Shown piece by piece: positions 44,961-54,220 of a DNA stretch of 64,000 bases. The number at the start of each line of letters is the position of its first letter. The first letter of the stretch is position 1. Position numbers and translations under genes: made by a program. The stretch lies in NCBI RefSeq assembly GCF_022832435.1, contig NZ_JALHLF010000003.1, positions 19,327 to 83,326 of the forward strand. The letters run 5' to 3'. The stretch comes from Novosphingobium organovorum. Its GTDB lineage: Bacteria > Pseudomonadota > Alphaproteobacteria > Sphingomonadales > Sphingomonadaceae. Under the pieces are notes generated by a model. That model saw only the letters and a list, made by a program, of their open reading frames with translations. It was not told the origin of the DNA and made no database searches.

Positions 44961-46804
44961 GCCACGCTCTCCGCCCGCTCGCCTGCCCTGCGCTGTTCCA
45001 GCGCCTCGGCCTTTTCCCGGCGCGACTGCTCGACGATGGCGATGAAAGCGCTGTTCATGTCCCGCCCCGCATCGCCCGCCTTGGCGCGAACCTCACGCGG
45101 GGTGCCCAGGGCGAGCAGCTTGCCCGCATCCTGGATCGCGATGCGGTCGCAGTATTCGGCTTCTTCCATGAAGTGCGTGGTGATGATGATCGTCACCCCC
45201 GATTGCGAGAGCGCGGTGATGGTGCGCCAGAACGCGCGCCGGGCGAGCGGGTCGATCCCGCTGGTCGGCTCGTCGAGAAAGAGGATGCGCGGTTCGTGAA
45301 TGAGCCCGGCGGCCATGGCTAGGCGCTGCTTGTAGCCGTGCGGCAAAGTCCCGCTCTGCGCTGCCGGTTCGAGTTCGAACTGCGCTTCGATCGCGTGAAT
45401 TCGCGCGCGCAGCGCGCGCCCGCGAAGGCCGTAGGCGCCGCCGAAGAACTCCAGGTTCTCGCGCACCGAAAGATTGGCGTAGAGCGCGAATTTCTGCGCG
45501 ACATACCCGATCCGCTTGCGCGCCTCGGCCCGCGCCTTGCGCAAGTTCACGCCCGCCACCTCAAGATGGCCGCTGCTGGCTGGAAGCAGACCGCACAGCA
45601 TCCGGAACGTGGTCGTCTTGCCCGCGCCATTGGGGCCCAGAAGGCCGAATATCTCGCCTCGCCGCACGTCGAAGCTGGTGCTGGCGACCGCGGTGAAATC
45701 GCCAAAAGTGCGCACCAGATCCCGGACCACGATCACGCTTTGCGGGTCCTGTGCCCCGAAGTGCGTTGCGCTTTCCATCGTCAGTCCACTTGCCGGGCGC
45801 GCCGCATCGGCCTCATCGGCGCGGCGCGTCTCGTGTTCGCGCAAAAGCAGCATGAAGGCGTCTTCGAGTTCTTCCGGCCGCGCACTGGCCGGGGATGCAC
45901 CCAGCAGATCGCCCAGCGTATCCAATGCGCATTCAGGGCGGCGAATGAAGCGGACCTCGCCCCCGCTCGGCACCGCATCGACGACGCGTTCGGGCGCGTC
46001 GATCAGCCGGGCCTGAAGATCGCGCGCGGGTTCGTCTTTCGCGGGCGGGGCGACGTAGGTCAGCCCACGGACCCGCCGGCGCAGTTCATCGGGCGTCCCC
46101 TCGGCCAGCTGCTCGCCCTTGTTGAAGACGTGCACCCGGTCGCAGCGCTCGGCCTCGTCCATGTAGGCGGTGCTGACGACGACGCTCAGCCCCTCCTCAG
46201 CGATCATCTGCGCGATGATTTCCCACAAGTCGCGCCGCGATAGCGGATCGACCCCGACGCTCGGCTCATCGAGCAGCAGCAGGTCAGGCACGCGAACGAG
46301 CGTGCAGGCCAGCCCCAGTTTCTGCTTCATGCCGCCCGAAAGCTGCCCGGCGGGCCGCGCGGTGAAGCGCGCCAGGTCGGTCATTTCGAGCAGGCGGGCA
46401 AAGCGCGCGGCGCGGATCGCGCGATCGACCCCGTGCAGATCGGCGTAAAGGTCGAGGTTTTCCTGAATGCTCAGGTCCTCGTAAAGACCGAAACGCTGGG
46501 GCATGTAGCTGATGCGGTTCTGGATCGCCTGCGCCTCGCGCCGGGTGTCGTGGCCCAGGACCGAGAGCGATCCGCCGTCGGGATGGAGCAGGCCCGCCAT
46601 CAGGCGCATCAACGTCGTCTTGCCCGCCCCGTCCGGTCCGACCAGCGCGGTCAGCCGCCCGGCCGCGACCTCGAAGCTCACCCCGCCAAGCGCGTCGAAC
46701 GGCTTGCCGTCGGGTCCTGTAAAGCGCTTGCAGAGCCCCTCGGCGCGCACGACGAAGGCCCCCTCCTCGCTCGGCCCGAACCGCGCCGCGTGGGCCGTGT
46801 TCAC
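44957..46804 (-). CDS. Double ABC ATPase, YbhF-type
   Basis: A 615-residue protein with two fused nucleotide-binding domains. The first has Walker A GPDGAGKTT (56-64), signature LSGGMKQK and Walker B LLLLDEPSVGVDP. The second has Walker A GPNGAGKTT, Walker B ILFLDEPTSGIDP, but a non-standard signature LPHGYKQR in place of LSGGQ, as in YbhF. It powers export through the two permeases. It starts at GTG 46804, overlapping the fusion-protein stop as GTGA; the upstream open frame is not ABC-like. Confidence 0.95.
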   Translation of the reverse strand: MNTAHAARFGPSEEGAFVVRAEGLCKRFTGPDGKPFDALGGVSFEVAAGRLTALVGPDGAGKTTLMRLMAGLLHPDGGSLSVLGHDTRREAQAIQNRISYMPQRFGLYEDLSIQENLDLYADLHGVDRAIRAARFARLLEMTDLARFTARPAGQLSGGMKQKLGLACTLVRVPDLLLLDEPSVGVDPLSRRDLWEIIAQMIAEEGLSVVVSTAYMDEAERCDRVHVFNKGEQLAEGTPDELRRRVRGLTYVAPPAKDEPARDLQARLIDAPERVVDAVPSGGEVRFIRRPECALDTLGDLLGASPASARPEELEDAFMLLLREHETRRADEADAARPASGLTMESATHFGAQDPQSVIVVRDLVRTFGDFTAVASTSFDVRRGEIFGLLGPNGAGKTTTFRMLCGLLPASSGHLEVAGVNLRKARAEARKRIGYVAQKFALYANLSVRENLEFFGGAYGLRGRALRARIHAIEAQFELEPAAQSGTLPHGYKQRLAMAAGLIHEPRILFLDEPTSGIDPLARRAFWRTITALSQSGVTIIITTHFMEEAEYCDRIAIQDAGKLLALGTPREVRAKAGDAGRDMNSAFIAIVEQSRREKAEALEQRRAGERAESVA

Positions 46805-47817
46805 CGCGCCGCTCCCGACACCGCCGTATCGAGCCGGACCGTGACCGGCTGACCGAGCCGCAGCCGATCGTCCTTGTCGGTGACCATGATGCGCACTTCG
46901 TAGACCAGCGCGGTGCGCAAATCCTCGGTCTCGACCGACTTGGGCGTGAATTCGGCAACCGAAGAAATATAGCCGACATGCCCGGTAACGGGCGCATCGG
47001 GTGCCGCGTCGGTCGTGACCTGCGCCGCCATTCCGGGGCGGATACGGCCAAGATCGGTCTCGGTGACGTAGACCCGCACCCATTTGGGGCTGGTCAGCGC
47101 AATGTCGTAGACCGGCGTCTGGGGCGAGGCCATGGCCCCCACTTCGAGCAGACGCGAACGCACCACGCCGTCCGATGGCGCGATGAGCGTGCCCTTTGCG
47201 ATGCGGTGGCGCAACAGGGCCAGCTGGGCGCTTGCCGCATCGACCTGCGCCGATCCGGCCGCAATCTGTTCCTCGCGCGGGCCCTTGCGGGCAAGAGCCA
47301 GACCTTCGCCCGCTTCGCGCGCCCTGGCGGAAGCGGCGGCGGCGGCGCTGCGCGCGGCGTCGAGATCGTGCGCGCTCACGCCGCGTCCGTTGGTCTTTGC
47401 CGAAACGGTTTGCAGGCGCGCGAGGTCGCTTGCGGTACGCGCCACATCGGCCTGGGCGGCGGCGAGCGTGGCGCGCGCCTGCGCGATTTCCTCGGGCCGC
47501 GAGCCGTTGCGCAACTGGCGCAGCTGATCCTGCCGCCCGGCCAGGTCCGCTTCGGCCTGCCGGGCCTGCAAGGCAAGCGTCGTGGTGTCGAGCCGGGCGA
47601 GCCTATCGCCCTTGCGCACGCGATCGCCCTCCTCGACCGCGAGCGCATCGATCCGCCCGCTATCCTCAAACGCGAGCGAGACCTGGCGCAGGTCGACATT
47701 ACCGTGGAGGGTAAGCGTCCCGTCGTAGGCCGGGCCGCGCGTCAGGAGCAAGACCGCGCCGCCGACCACCAGAGCCAGCACCACGATTGCCGCCACAACG
47801 GTCTTCTTCATTGCCAA
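46801..47817 (-). CDS. HlyD/YbhG-type membrane fusion protein
   Basis: A 338-residue periplasmic adaptor. A signal anchor (about 9-28) is followed by a barrel/lipoyl half (YDGTLTLHGNVDLRQVSLAF and KGDRLARLD), a long coiled coil (about 75-200) and the second half-motif IAPSDGVVRSRLLEVGAMAS. It links the inner-membrane ABC complex with the outer-membrane factor. It is first in the operon and divergent from the ABC-F gene; no TetR regulator is adjacent. Confidence 0.93.
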   Translation of the reverse strand: MAMKKTVVAAIVVLALVVGGAVLLLTRGPAYDGTLTLHGNVDLRQVSLAFEDSGRIDALAVEEGDRVRKGDRLARLDTTTLALQARQAEADLAGRQDQLRQLRNGSRPEEIAQARATLAAAQADVARTASDLARLQTVSAKTNGRGVSAHDLDAARSAAAAASARAREAGEGLALARKGPREEQIAAGSAQVDAASAQLALLRHRIAKGTLIAPSDGVVRSRLLEVGAMASPQTPVYDIALTSPKWVRVYVTETDLGRIRPGMAAQVTTDAAPDAPVTGHVGYISSVAEFTPKSVETEDLRTALVYEVRIMVTDKDDRLRLGQPVTVRLDTAVSGAAR

Positions 47818-48012
47818 AGGCCCCTCTGATTCGTCCCATTCGCCGCAAATGCGGATCGAGTGTTGCGCGTTGCCGCACCGAAATCAAACCGCACAGGCGC
47901 CTGGTCACGTTCTAAGCGGCGCTGCAATCGATAAAATCTGTCCGGCATCAAAGCCCGGCGCGCCCACGATGGGCCCTTGGGAAATGCCTGCGGGCCTGCT
48001 AGGCGCGCGGCT

Positions 48013-49893
48013 ATGCTTACCATTCGCGATCTCACCGTCCGTCTTGGCGGCCGAACCATTCTCGACCAGGCCAGCGCCACCATACCGCAAGGCGGCAAGG
48101 TGGGTTTGATCGGGCGCAACGGGGCGGGAAAATCCACGCTGGTCAAGACCGTGATCGGCGAGCTCGAACCCGACGGCGGTTCGCTCGACATGCCGCGCCG
48201 CGCGCGTCTGGGCTATATCGCGCAGGAAGCACCAAGCGGGACCAGGACCCCGTTCGAAGCCGTGCTCGATGGCGACAAGGAGCGCACCGCGCTGCTCGCC
48301 GAGGCGGAGACCTGCACCGATCCCAACCGGCTTGGCGACGTGCACGAGCGGCTGATCGCCATCGACGCCTATTCGGCTCCGGCACGCGCGGCGCGCATCC
48401 TGGTTGGCCTTGGCTTCGACGAGACGATGCAGGGCCAAGCGCTGGACAGCTTTTCCGGCGGGTGGAAGATGCGCGTGGCGCTTGCCGCGCTGCTGTTCTC
48501 GCAGCCCGACGTGCTGCTGCTCGACGAACCTTCGAACCACCTCGATATCGAAGCGACGCTGTGGCTGGAAAGCTTCCTGTCGAGCTATCCCGGCACGCTC
48601 ATCGTCATCAGCCACGAACGCAGCCTGCTCAACAGCGTGGTCGACCATATCCTCCACCTGCAGAACGGCAAACTGACGCTCTATCCCGGCACGTACGACA
48701 GTTTCGAGCGGCTGCGCGCCGAACGCGCGGCGCAGGCCGAGGCGGCCAAGGCCAGCCAGGAGGCCCAGCGCAAGAAGCTCGCCGATTACGTCGCGCGCAA
48801 TTCCGCGCGCGCCTCGACCGCCAAGCAGGCCCAGTCGCGCGCCAAGATGCTGGCCAAGATGCAGCCGATCGTGACGCTCGCCGAAGATCCCTCGATGCGC
48901 TTCGATTTTCCCAGCCCGGACGAACTGCGTCCACCGCTGGTCACGCTCGACAAGGCGGCGGTCGGGTACGAGGACGGCAAGCCGATCCTGCGCCGGCTCA
49001 ACCTGCGCATCGACCCCGACGACCGCATCGCGCTGCTCGGCCGCAACGGCAATGGCAAGACCACGCTGGCGCGCCTGATCGCCCGCCAGCTCGAACCGAT
49101 GGAAGGCGAGACCAGCTTTTCGCCCCGCATCCGCATCGGCTACTTTACCCAGTATCAGGTCGAGGAACTGCCCGCCGGTTCCACCCCGCTCGAACTGATG
49201 ACCCGCGCCATGCCCGACAAGCCACCGCTCGCGGTCCGCAACCAGCTTGGTCGGTTCGGGTTCTCGGGCGACCGGGCGACCTCGGACGTGCGCACGATGT
49301 CGGGAGGCGAGCGCGCGCGTCTGGCTCTGGCGCTGGTGACGCGCGAGGCGCCGCACATGCTCATCCTCGACGAGCCGACCAACCACCTCGACGTCGACGC
49401 GCGCGAGGCGCTGGTGCAGGCGCTCAACGCCTTTGAAGGCGCGGTGATCCTCGTCAGCCACGATCGCCACATGGTCGAGATGGCCGCCGACCGGCTGGTG
49501 CTGGTCGATCAGGGCGAGGCGACGCCCTACGACGGCTCGATGGATGACTACATCGACTTCGTCCTGGGTCGTAACCAGCCCCGCAAGGACGAGCCTGCGG
49601 CCCGCGCCGAGGCTGCGCCGGCGCGCAAATCGGGCAGTGTCGCGCGCGAGGAGCTCAAGGCGCTGCGCCGGCAGGTGACCGAAGCCGAAACCGCGATGAA
49701 GCGGCTCCAGACACAGCTCGACGCGCTCGACGCCGCGCTGGTCGATCCCAATGCCGCCAAGGGCGATCTCAAGGGCCTTGCCATCGGCGAGCTCGGCAAG
49801 CGCCACACCACCGTCAGCGCCGCGCTCGAAGAGGCCGAGATGGCCTGGCTCGAAGCCAGCGAAGCGCTCGAAGAGGTCATGGGCGGACGCTGA
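48013..49893 (+). CDS. ABC-F family ATPase (translation factor-like)
   Basis: A 626-residue soluble protein with two ABC domains and no membrane part. The first has GRNGAGKST, DSFSGGWKMR and LLLDEPSNHLDI; the second has GRNGNGKTT, RTMSGGERAR and LILDEPTNHLDV. A charged linker of about 80 residues (PtIM-like) joins them, and the C-terminus is a coiled coil (KALRRQVTEAETAMKRL). It is most like YheS/Uup, which act on ribosomes or DNA. The ribosome site before ATG 48013 is weak. Confidence 0.93.
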   Translation: MLTIRDLTVRLGGRTILDQASATIPQGGKVGLIGRNGAGKSTLVKTVIGELEPDGGSLDMPRRARLGYIAQEAPSGTRTPFEAVLDGDKERTALLAEAETCTDPNRLGDVHERLIAIDAYSAPARAARILVGLGFDETMQGQALDSFSGGWKMRVALAALLFSQPDVLLLDEPSNHLDIEATLWLESFLSSYPGTLIVISHERSLLNSVVDHILHLQNGKLTLYPGTYDSFERLRAERAAQAEAAKASQEAQRKKLADYVARNSARASTAKQAQSRAKMLAKMQPIVTLAEDPSMRFDFPSPDELRPPLVTLDKAAVGYEDGKPILRRLNLRIDPDDRIALLGRNGNGKTTLARLIARQLEPMEGETSFSPRIRIGYFTQYQVEELPAGSTPLELMTRAMPDKPPLAVRNQLGRFGFSGDRATSDVRTMSGGERARLALALVTREAPHMLILDEPTNHLDVDAREALVQALNAFEGAVILVSHDRHMVEMAADRLVLVDQGEATPYDGSMDDYIDFVLGRNQPRKDEPAARAEAAPARKSGSVAREELKALRRQVTEAETAMKRLQTQLDALDAALVDPNAAKGDLKGLAIGELGKRHTTVSAALEEAEMAWLEASEALEEVMGGR

Positions 49894-49967
49894 CACCGCG
49901 CCCTTGTCCTGCGCGAGACAGATTGCTGTCCTGCGCTGGACCGTTTCCCGAAAAGCACCGGACAAGC

Positions 49968-50005
49968 AAAAGGGGCAGAAGCGCAAATCGCGCCCTGCCC
50001 CTTTT
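49968..50005. terminator. Bidirectional terminator between ABC-F gene and DEAD-box helicase
   Basis: The stem AAAAGGGGCAG...GCGC pairs with GCGC...CTGCCCCTTTT, flanked by A and T runs. It lies between two convergent genes (stop codons at 49893 and 50033) and could serve both. Confidence 0.85.
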
Positions 50006-50032
50006 CTCTATCCCGGCATGGGAGGACCGTTA

Positions 50033-51859
50033 TCAGCCCTTGCGGTGCTTGGTCTTGTGCGTCGGTGCGCCGCCACCGGGGCCTGCCGGGCCACGGCGCG
50101 GCCCTTCGCGGCGGTTGGGCTTGCCACCGCCCGTGCCGCCGCTCGAATAGGGACGCGGCTTGTGCGGGCCGGTGCGGCCTTCGCCGCGCGGTCCCTGGCC
50201 GTACCCTTCGCGCGGGCCACCACCCGAACGATGACCGGGGGTCCGCGCGGGCGGCGGGGTCAGCGCACGCTCGAACTGGATCGCCTTCTCGAAGTGATCC
50301 TCGTCCGACCCGGCGGTCTTGGCGAGGGTCTGCTCGAACCGGTCGGCCAGCGCGCCGGGAATTTCGATGAAGGTTTCGTGGACGAGGATGCGGATCTGCC
50401 CGATCACGTCGCTCGACACGTGGCCACGACGGCACACGACCGGGAGAACCCAGCGCGGCTCGGCCTGGTCCTTGCGACCGATGTTCATCTTGAACCAGAC
50501 CGAATTTTCAAAGCCTTCACCGCTGCGGCCACGGCCCGGCTTGTCGATCCGGCCGATCAGTTCCTCGGGCTGGGGCATCGTGGCGCGCTGCGCGGCGACG
50601 AGCGCGGCGGCGATGTCCTCGGCCGGAATCGTCTGGAGCAGTTCGCGCGCGATCTCGCGGTCATCCTCGGTGATCTCGCGTTCGACGGTCAGCGCCTCGA
50701 TGATCCGCTCGCGGTCCTTGGCGCGGATCACTTCGGGGCCGGGCACTTCGGTCCACTCGGCCGGAATGCGCGCGTCGCGCAGCATGTATTCGACCTTGCG
50801 GCGGCGCGAGTGCGGCACCAGCAACACCGCGGTGCCCTTCTTGCCCGCACGGCCCGTGCGGCCCGAACGGTGCTGGAGCGTTTCGGCATCGCGCGGCAGT
50901 TCGACGTGAACCACCAGCGTGAGCGAGGGAAGATCGATGCCGCGCGCGGCAACGTCGGTCGCCACGCACACCCGCGCACGGTGATCGCGCAGCGCCTGGA
51001 GCGCGTTGTTGCGTTCGTTCTGCGAATGCTCGCCCGACAGCGCCACCGCCGAGAAGCCACGCTCGACGAGCGCGGCGTGGAGGTGCTTGACCTTCTCGCG
51101 GGTCGAGCAGAACAGGATTGCGGTTTCCGCCTCGTGGAAGCGCAGGATGTTGATCGCCGCGTTCTCGACGTCGGACGGCGTAACCGTCACCGCCTGGTAG
51201 CTGATGTCGCCGTGACCGCGGGTTTCACCCACGGTCGAAATGCGCAGCGCGTTGTTCTGGTACTGGCGCGCGAGCTGTTCGATACCGCGCGGCATCGTGG
51301 CCGAGAACAGCAGCGTGCGGCGCTCAGCCCCGGTCGCGTCGAGCAGCGTCTCGAGGTCTTCGCGAAAGCCCATGTCGAGCATTTCGTCCGCTTCGTCGAG
51401 CACGGCGACGCGCAGTTCGGAGAGGTCCAGCTTGCCGCGTTCGAGATGGTCGCGCAGGCGGCCGGGCGTGCCGACCACGATCGAGGCGCCCTTCTCGAGC
51501 TTCTTGCGCTCGGCCACCGGGTCCATGCCGCCAACGCAGGTGACGATCCGCGCGCCGGTCGAACCATAGAGCCAGCTCAGCTCCCGGCTGACCTGCATCG
51601 CGAGTTCGCGCGTCGGCGCGATTACCAGTGCGAGTGGGCAGAACGAGCGCGCGATCGAATCGCCCTCGAGCAGCTCCTGCGCCATGGCGAGGCCAAAGGC
51701 CACGGTCTTGCCCGAGCCGGTCTGCGCCGAAACCAGCAGGTCGCGGCCCGCAGCGTCGGCCTCGCACACAGCCTCCTGAACGGCGGTGAGCTTTTCATAG
51801 CCCTGGCCGTCAAGGGCAGCAACGAGGGGCGCGGGAAGGTGATCGAAATGGGAAGCCAT
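50033..51859 (-). CDS. DEAD-box RNA helicase with DbpA-type RNA-binding domain
   Basis: A 608-residue ATP-dependent RNA helicase. Motifs in order are the Q motif (YEKLTAVQEAV), I SAQTGSGKT, II VLDEADEM, III SAT, IVa region, V ATDVAARGIDLP and VI HRSGRTGRAG. A DbpA-like RNA-binding domain follows at about 455-530, then a basic Gly/Arg/Pro-rich tail. It probably acts in ribosome assembly or RNA turnover. ATG 51859 gives the canonical N-terminus; the open frame extends to 52048 without homology. Confidence 0.93.
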   Translation of the reverse strand: MASHFDHLPAPLVAALDGQGYEKLTAVQEAVCEADAAGRDLLVSAQTGSGKTVAFGLAMAQELLEGDSIARSFCPLALVIAPTRELAMQVSRELSWLYGSTGARIVTCVGGMDPVAERKKLEKGASIVVGTPGRLRDHLERGKLDLSELRVAVLDEADEMLDMGFREDLETLLDATGAERRTLLFSATMPRGIEQLARQYQNNALRISTVGETRGHGDISYQAVTVTPSDVENAAINILRFHEAETAILFCSTREKVKHLHAALVERGFSAVALSGEHSQNERNNALQALRDHRARVCVATDVAARGIDLPSLTLVVHVELPRDAETLQHRSGRTGRAGKKGTAVLLVPHSRRRKVEYMLRDARIPAEWTEVPGPEVIRAKDRERIIEALTVEREITEDDREIARELLQTIPAEDIAAALVAAQRATMPQPEELIGRIDKPGRGRSGEGFENSVWFKMNIGRKDQAEPRWVLPVVCRRGHVSSDVIGQIRILVHETFIEIPGALADRFEQTLAKTAGSDEDHFEKAIQFERALTPPPARTPGHRSGGGPREGYGQGPRGEGRTGPHKPRPYSSGGTGGGKPNRREGPRRGPAGPGGGAPTHKTKHRKG

Positions 51860-52150
51860 GAACGGTTTTTGCCGCCAAAAAGCGGCCTCGCGGTCTGAGT
51901 GTTCGGGAAGCTGAGCCCGCACATCGGGCAACCAGTCGGCGCCCCCATAGACCAAAGCGCAGGATAATGCGCGCAAGAAATGCACATCACCTGCCGATTT
52001 TCCTATGATGTCCCGATTTGCGCCGTTTTCAAGGAAGATTTTCGGCATTTTTCAAGCTGCACGAAACGCAAGAGGCCGGGATGACGTGCTTCCCGGCCCC
52101 GGTTTTACGCCGTTTTCGCGGACCGGTTGCCCTGGTCCATCACAGGAAAG
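51860..52150. other. Intergenic region upstream of the helicase, with a hairpin
   Basis: These 291 bases should hold the helicase promoter, which lies downstream of the GH97 gene on the same strand. A perfect 8-bp inverted repeat, GGCCGGGA (52074-52081) and TCCCGGCC (52091-52098), with a 9-base loop could be the GH97 terminator. No strong T-run follows it on the minus strand. Nothing else is recognisable. Confidence 0.45.
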
Positions 52151-54220
52151 TCAGTCGCGCGGGACCAGCCGCATGGCCGCCCCGCCGCCGGGCGCCAGCC
52201 ACAGCGACATCGTATCCCCCTTGCGCACGGTGCGCGTCTCGTAGGCAATCGCGTGGCGCGCTTCGGTCAGGTAGGTCGCGCCCTCCCCGTCCTTCCAGAT
52301 CTTCACCTCATAGGCCTTGCCCGGATCGAGGAAGGCGAAGTCGACCGTCACGCTGCGCGCGCTCGCATCGTTGACCGCGCCGATGAACCAGCGCGCGCTC
52401 TGACGGTCCTTGCGCGCGAAGACCGCATAGTCCCCCACTTCGCCCGCGATCAGGTGGCTCTCGGCCCAGTCGGTCGGCACGCTGGTGATGAAGTCCATCT
52501 CGCGCGGATGCTTCTGCAACTCCTCGACGAAATCGGCGGCCATTTCGATCGGCGAGTAGATCGTCACGTAAAGTCCGAGCTGCTTGGCCGGCGTCGAGGC
52601 CAGCGGCACGCCCTCGGCCCCCTTGAGACTGAGGATGCCGGGCGTGAAGTCCATCGGGCCCGACAGCATACGCGTATAGACCAGGGTGGGTTCATGATCG
52701 GGTCCGTTGGCGAACGCGCCCCAGGCGTTGTATTCCATGCCGCGCGCACCCTCGCGCGAGACCCAGTTGGGATAAGTGCGGCGCAGGCCGGTGTCCTTGA
52801 CCGGCTCGTGGCTGTCGACCGAGACATGGTGCGTGGCGGCGACCTTCACCACGTCGAGATAGTGGTTCACCATCCGCTGCCCATCGTGCCAGGCGGTGAA
52901 CGGCGCGCCCGGTTCATCCCCGTAACGCCGCGTATCGGCGAGGATGCCGCCCGCATCGGCGACGTAGCCGGTCTTGACCACATCGACACCGAGCTTGCCG
53001 TAAAGCGCCATCGCGGGTTCGAGCTGGGCTTCGTAGTTGGCGATGTTGCCGCCGGTTTCGTGGTGACCGATCAGGCGCACGCCCTTGGACCGGGCGTAAT
53101 CGGCCAGTCCGTCGAGATCGAAGTCTGGCGTTGCCTGGGTATAGCTGAAGTCCTGCCCGTGGCCGAACCAGTTGCCGTTCCACCCCTTGTCCCACCCTTC
53201 GACGAGCACGCCGCGAAAGTGGTTCTTGGCGGCGAAATCGATGTACTGCTTGGTGCGCGCGGTCGTCGCGCCGTGGCGCGGGCCTTCGGCCCAGGTCCAG
53301 TCGCCCCGGATCATGCCCCACCAGATGCCGATGTAGCGGCCCGGCTGGACCCAGCTGACATCGCCCAGCTTGTTGGGCTCGTTGAGGTTGAGTTCGAGGT
53401 CGTTCTCGACCAGCCCTTTGGCGTCGTCGGCGATGCGGATCGTGCGCCAGGGCGTCGCGAAGGGCAGGTCGCGCACGACGGCGGGCCCTTGGGAGGACGG
53501 CGCGAGCGTGGTGCGGAACGACTGCCCGTCGGCGCGCTTGAACCAGTAGCCTGCGTAATCGACCAGCGCGGCCTCATGAAACGAGAGATGGGTGCCATCC
53601 TCGAGCTTCATGGTGATCGGCGTGTGCGCGGTCGATACCGCATCGATCGCGGTGTGCTGGTAGACCTGTTCGTAGCGGTTCCACTCGCCACCCGCAATCC
53701 ACCACGCCTCCCCTTTGGGGGCGATGGTAAAGCCGGTCACCTCGTCGGTGATCTTCATCGTCTTGAGGCCGGGCTGCTCGGGCAGTTCGTAGCGAAAACC
53801 GATGCCGTCGTCGAACAGGCGGAAGCGCAGGTTCATCGCCCGCGCTCCGTCTTCCTGGGCCTGGACGAAGCGCACCACGAGTTCGTTGTGCCTGTCGTGG
53901 ACGAAGCGGCGTTCACCCCAGGGCTGTTCCCAGGTCTCCTCGCCCTGGCTCGTCTCGCTGCTCGCGATGGTGAAGCCGCGCACCATGTTGATCCCATCGG
54001 CGAGCAGGAAGCCCAGGCGACTGGGCGCGATCAGCAGCCTGCCCTTGCGCGAGAGCGACCATTCGGGCCGCTTGTCGTTGTCGGTCGTGACGCTGAGCAC
54101 CAGGCTGCCATCAGGAGAGCTGGCATGGACGACCGGATTGGTCTCGGCTCTGGCCGAACCGACAGCGGGCATGGCCAGCGCTAGACAAGATAGCGCCGCC
54201 AGGCGCCAGGGCATTTTCAT
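52151..54220 (-). CDS. Glycoside hydrolase family 97 alpha-glucosidase (SusB-like), exported
   Basis: A 689-residue enzyme with a signal peptide (about 1-24). The N-terminal beta-sandwich precedes a TIM barrel with GVLVEGWDKGW. The residues surrounding the catalytic glutamates of inverting SusB-type GH97 enzymes are kept: HHETGGNIANYE, DSHEPVKDTG and GARGMEYNAW. It should cleave alpha-glucosidic bonds of maltodextrins in the periplasm. It is the last gene of the maltodextrin operon, its ATG overlapping the upstream stop by one base. Confidence 0.93.
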   Translation of the reverse strand: MKMPWRLAALSCLALAMPAVGSARAETNPVVHASSPDGSLVLSVTTDNDKRPEWSLSRKGRLLIAPSRLGFLLADGINMVRGFTIASSETSQGEETWEQPWGERRFVHDRHNELVVRFVQAQEDGARAMNLRFRLFDDGIGFRYELPEQPGLKTMKITDEVTGFTIAPKGEAWWIAGGEWNRYEQVYQHTAIDAVSTAHTPITMKLEDGTHLSFHEAALVDYAGYWFKRADGQSFRTTLAPSSQGPAVVRDLPFATPWRTIRIADDAKGLVENDLELNLNEPNKLGDVSWVQPGRYIGIWWGMIRGDWTWAEGPRHGATTARTKQYIDFAAKNHFRGVLVEGWDKGWNGNWFGHGQDFSYTQATPDFDLDGLADYARSKGVRLIGHHETGGNIANYEAQLEPAMALYGKLGVDVVKTGYVADAGGILADTRRYGDEPGAPFTAWHDGQRMVNHYLDVVKVAATHHVSVDSHEPVKDTGLRRTYPNWVSREGARGMEYNAWGAFANGPDHEPTLVYTRMLSGPMDFTPGILSLKGAEGVPLASTPAKQLGLYVTIYSPIEMAADFVEELQKHPREMDFITSVPTDWAESHLIAGEVGDYAVFARKDRQSARWFIGAVNDASARSVTVDFAFLDPGKAYEVKIWKDGEGATYLTEARHAIAYETRTVRKGDTMSLWLAPGGGAAMRLVPRD

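Noticed and set aside
47905..49986. 693-codon open frame on the - strand opposite the ABC-F gene
   Set aside because: Low-complexity Arg/Gly/Asp-rich translation with no motif; the ABC-F gene explains the region.
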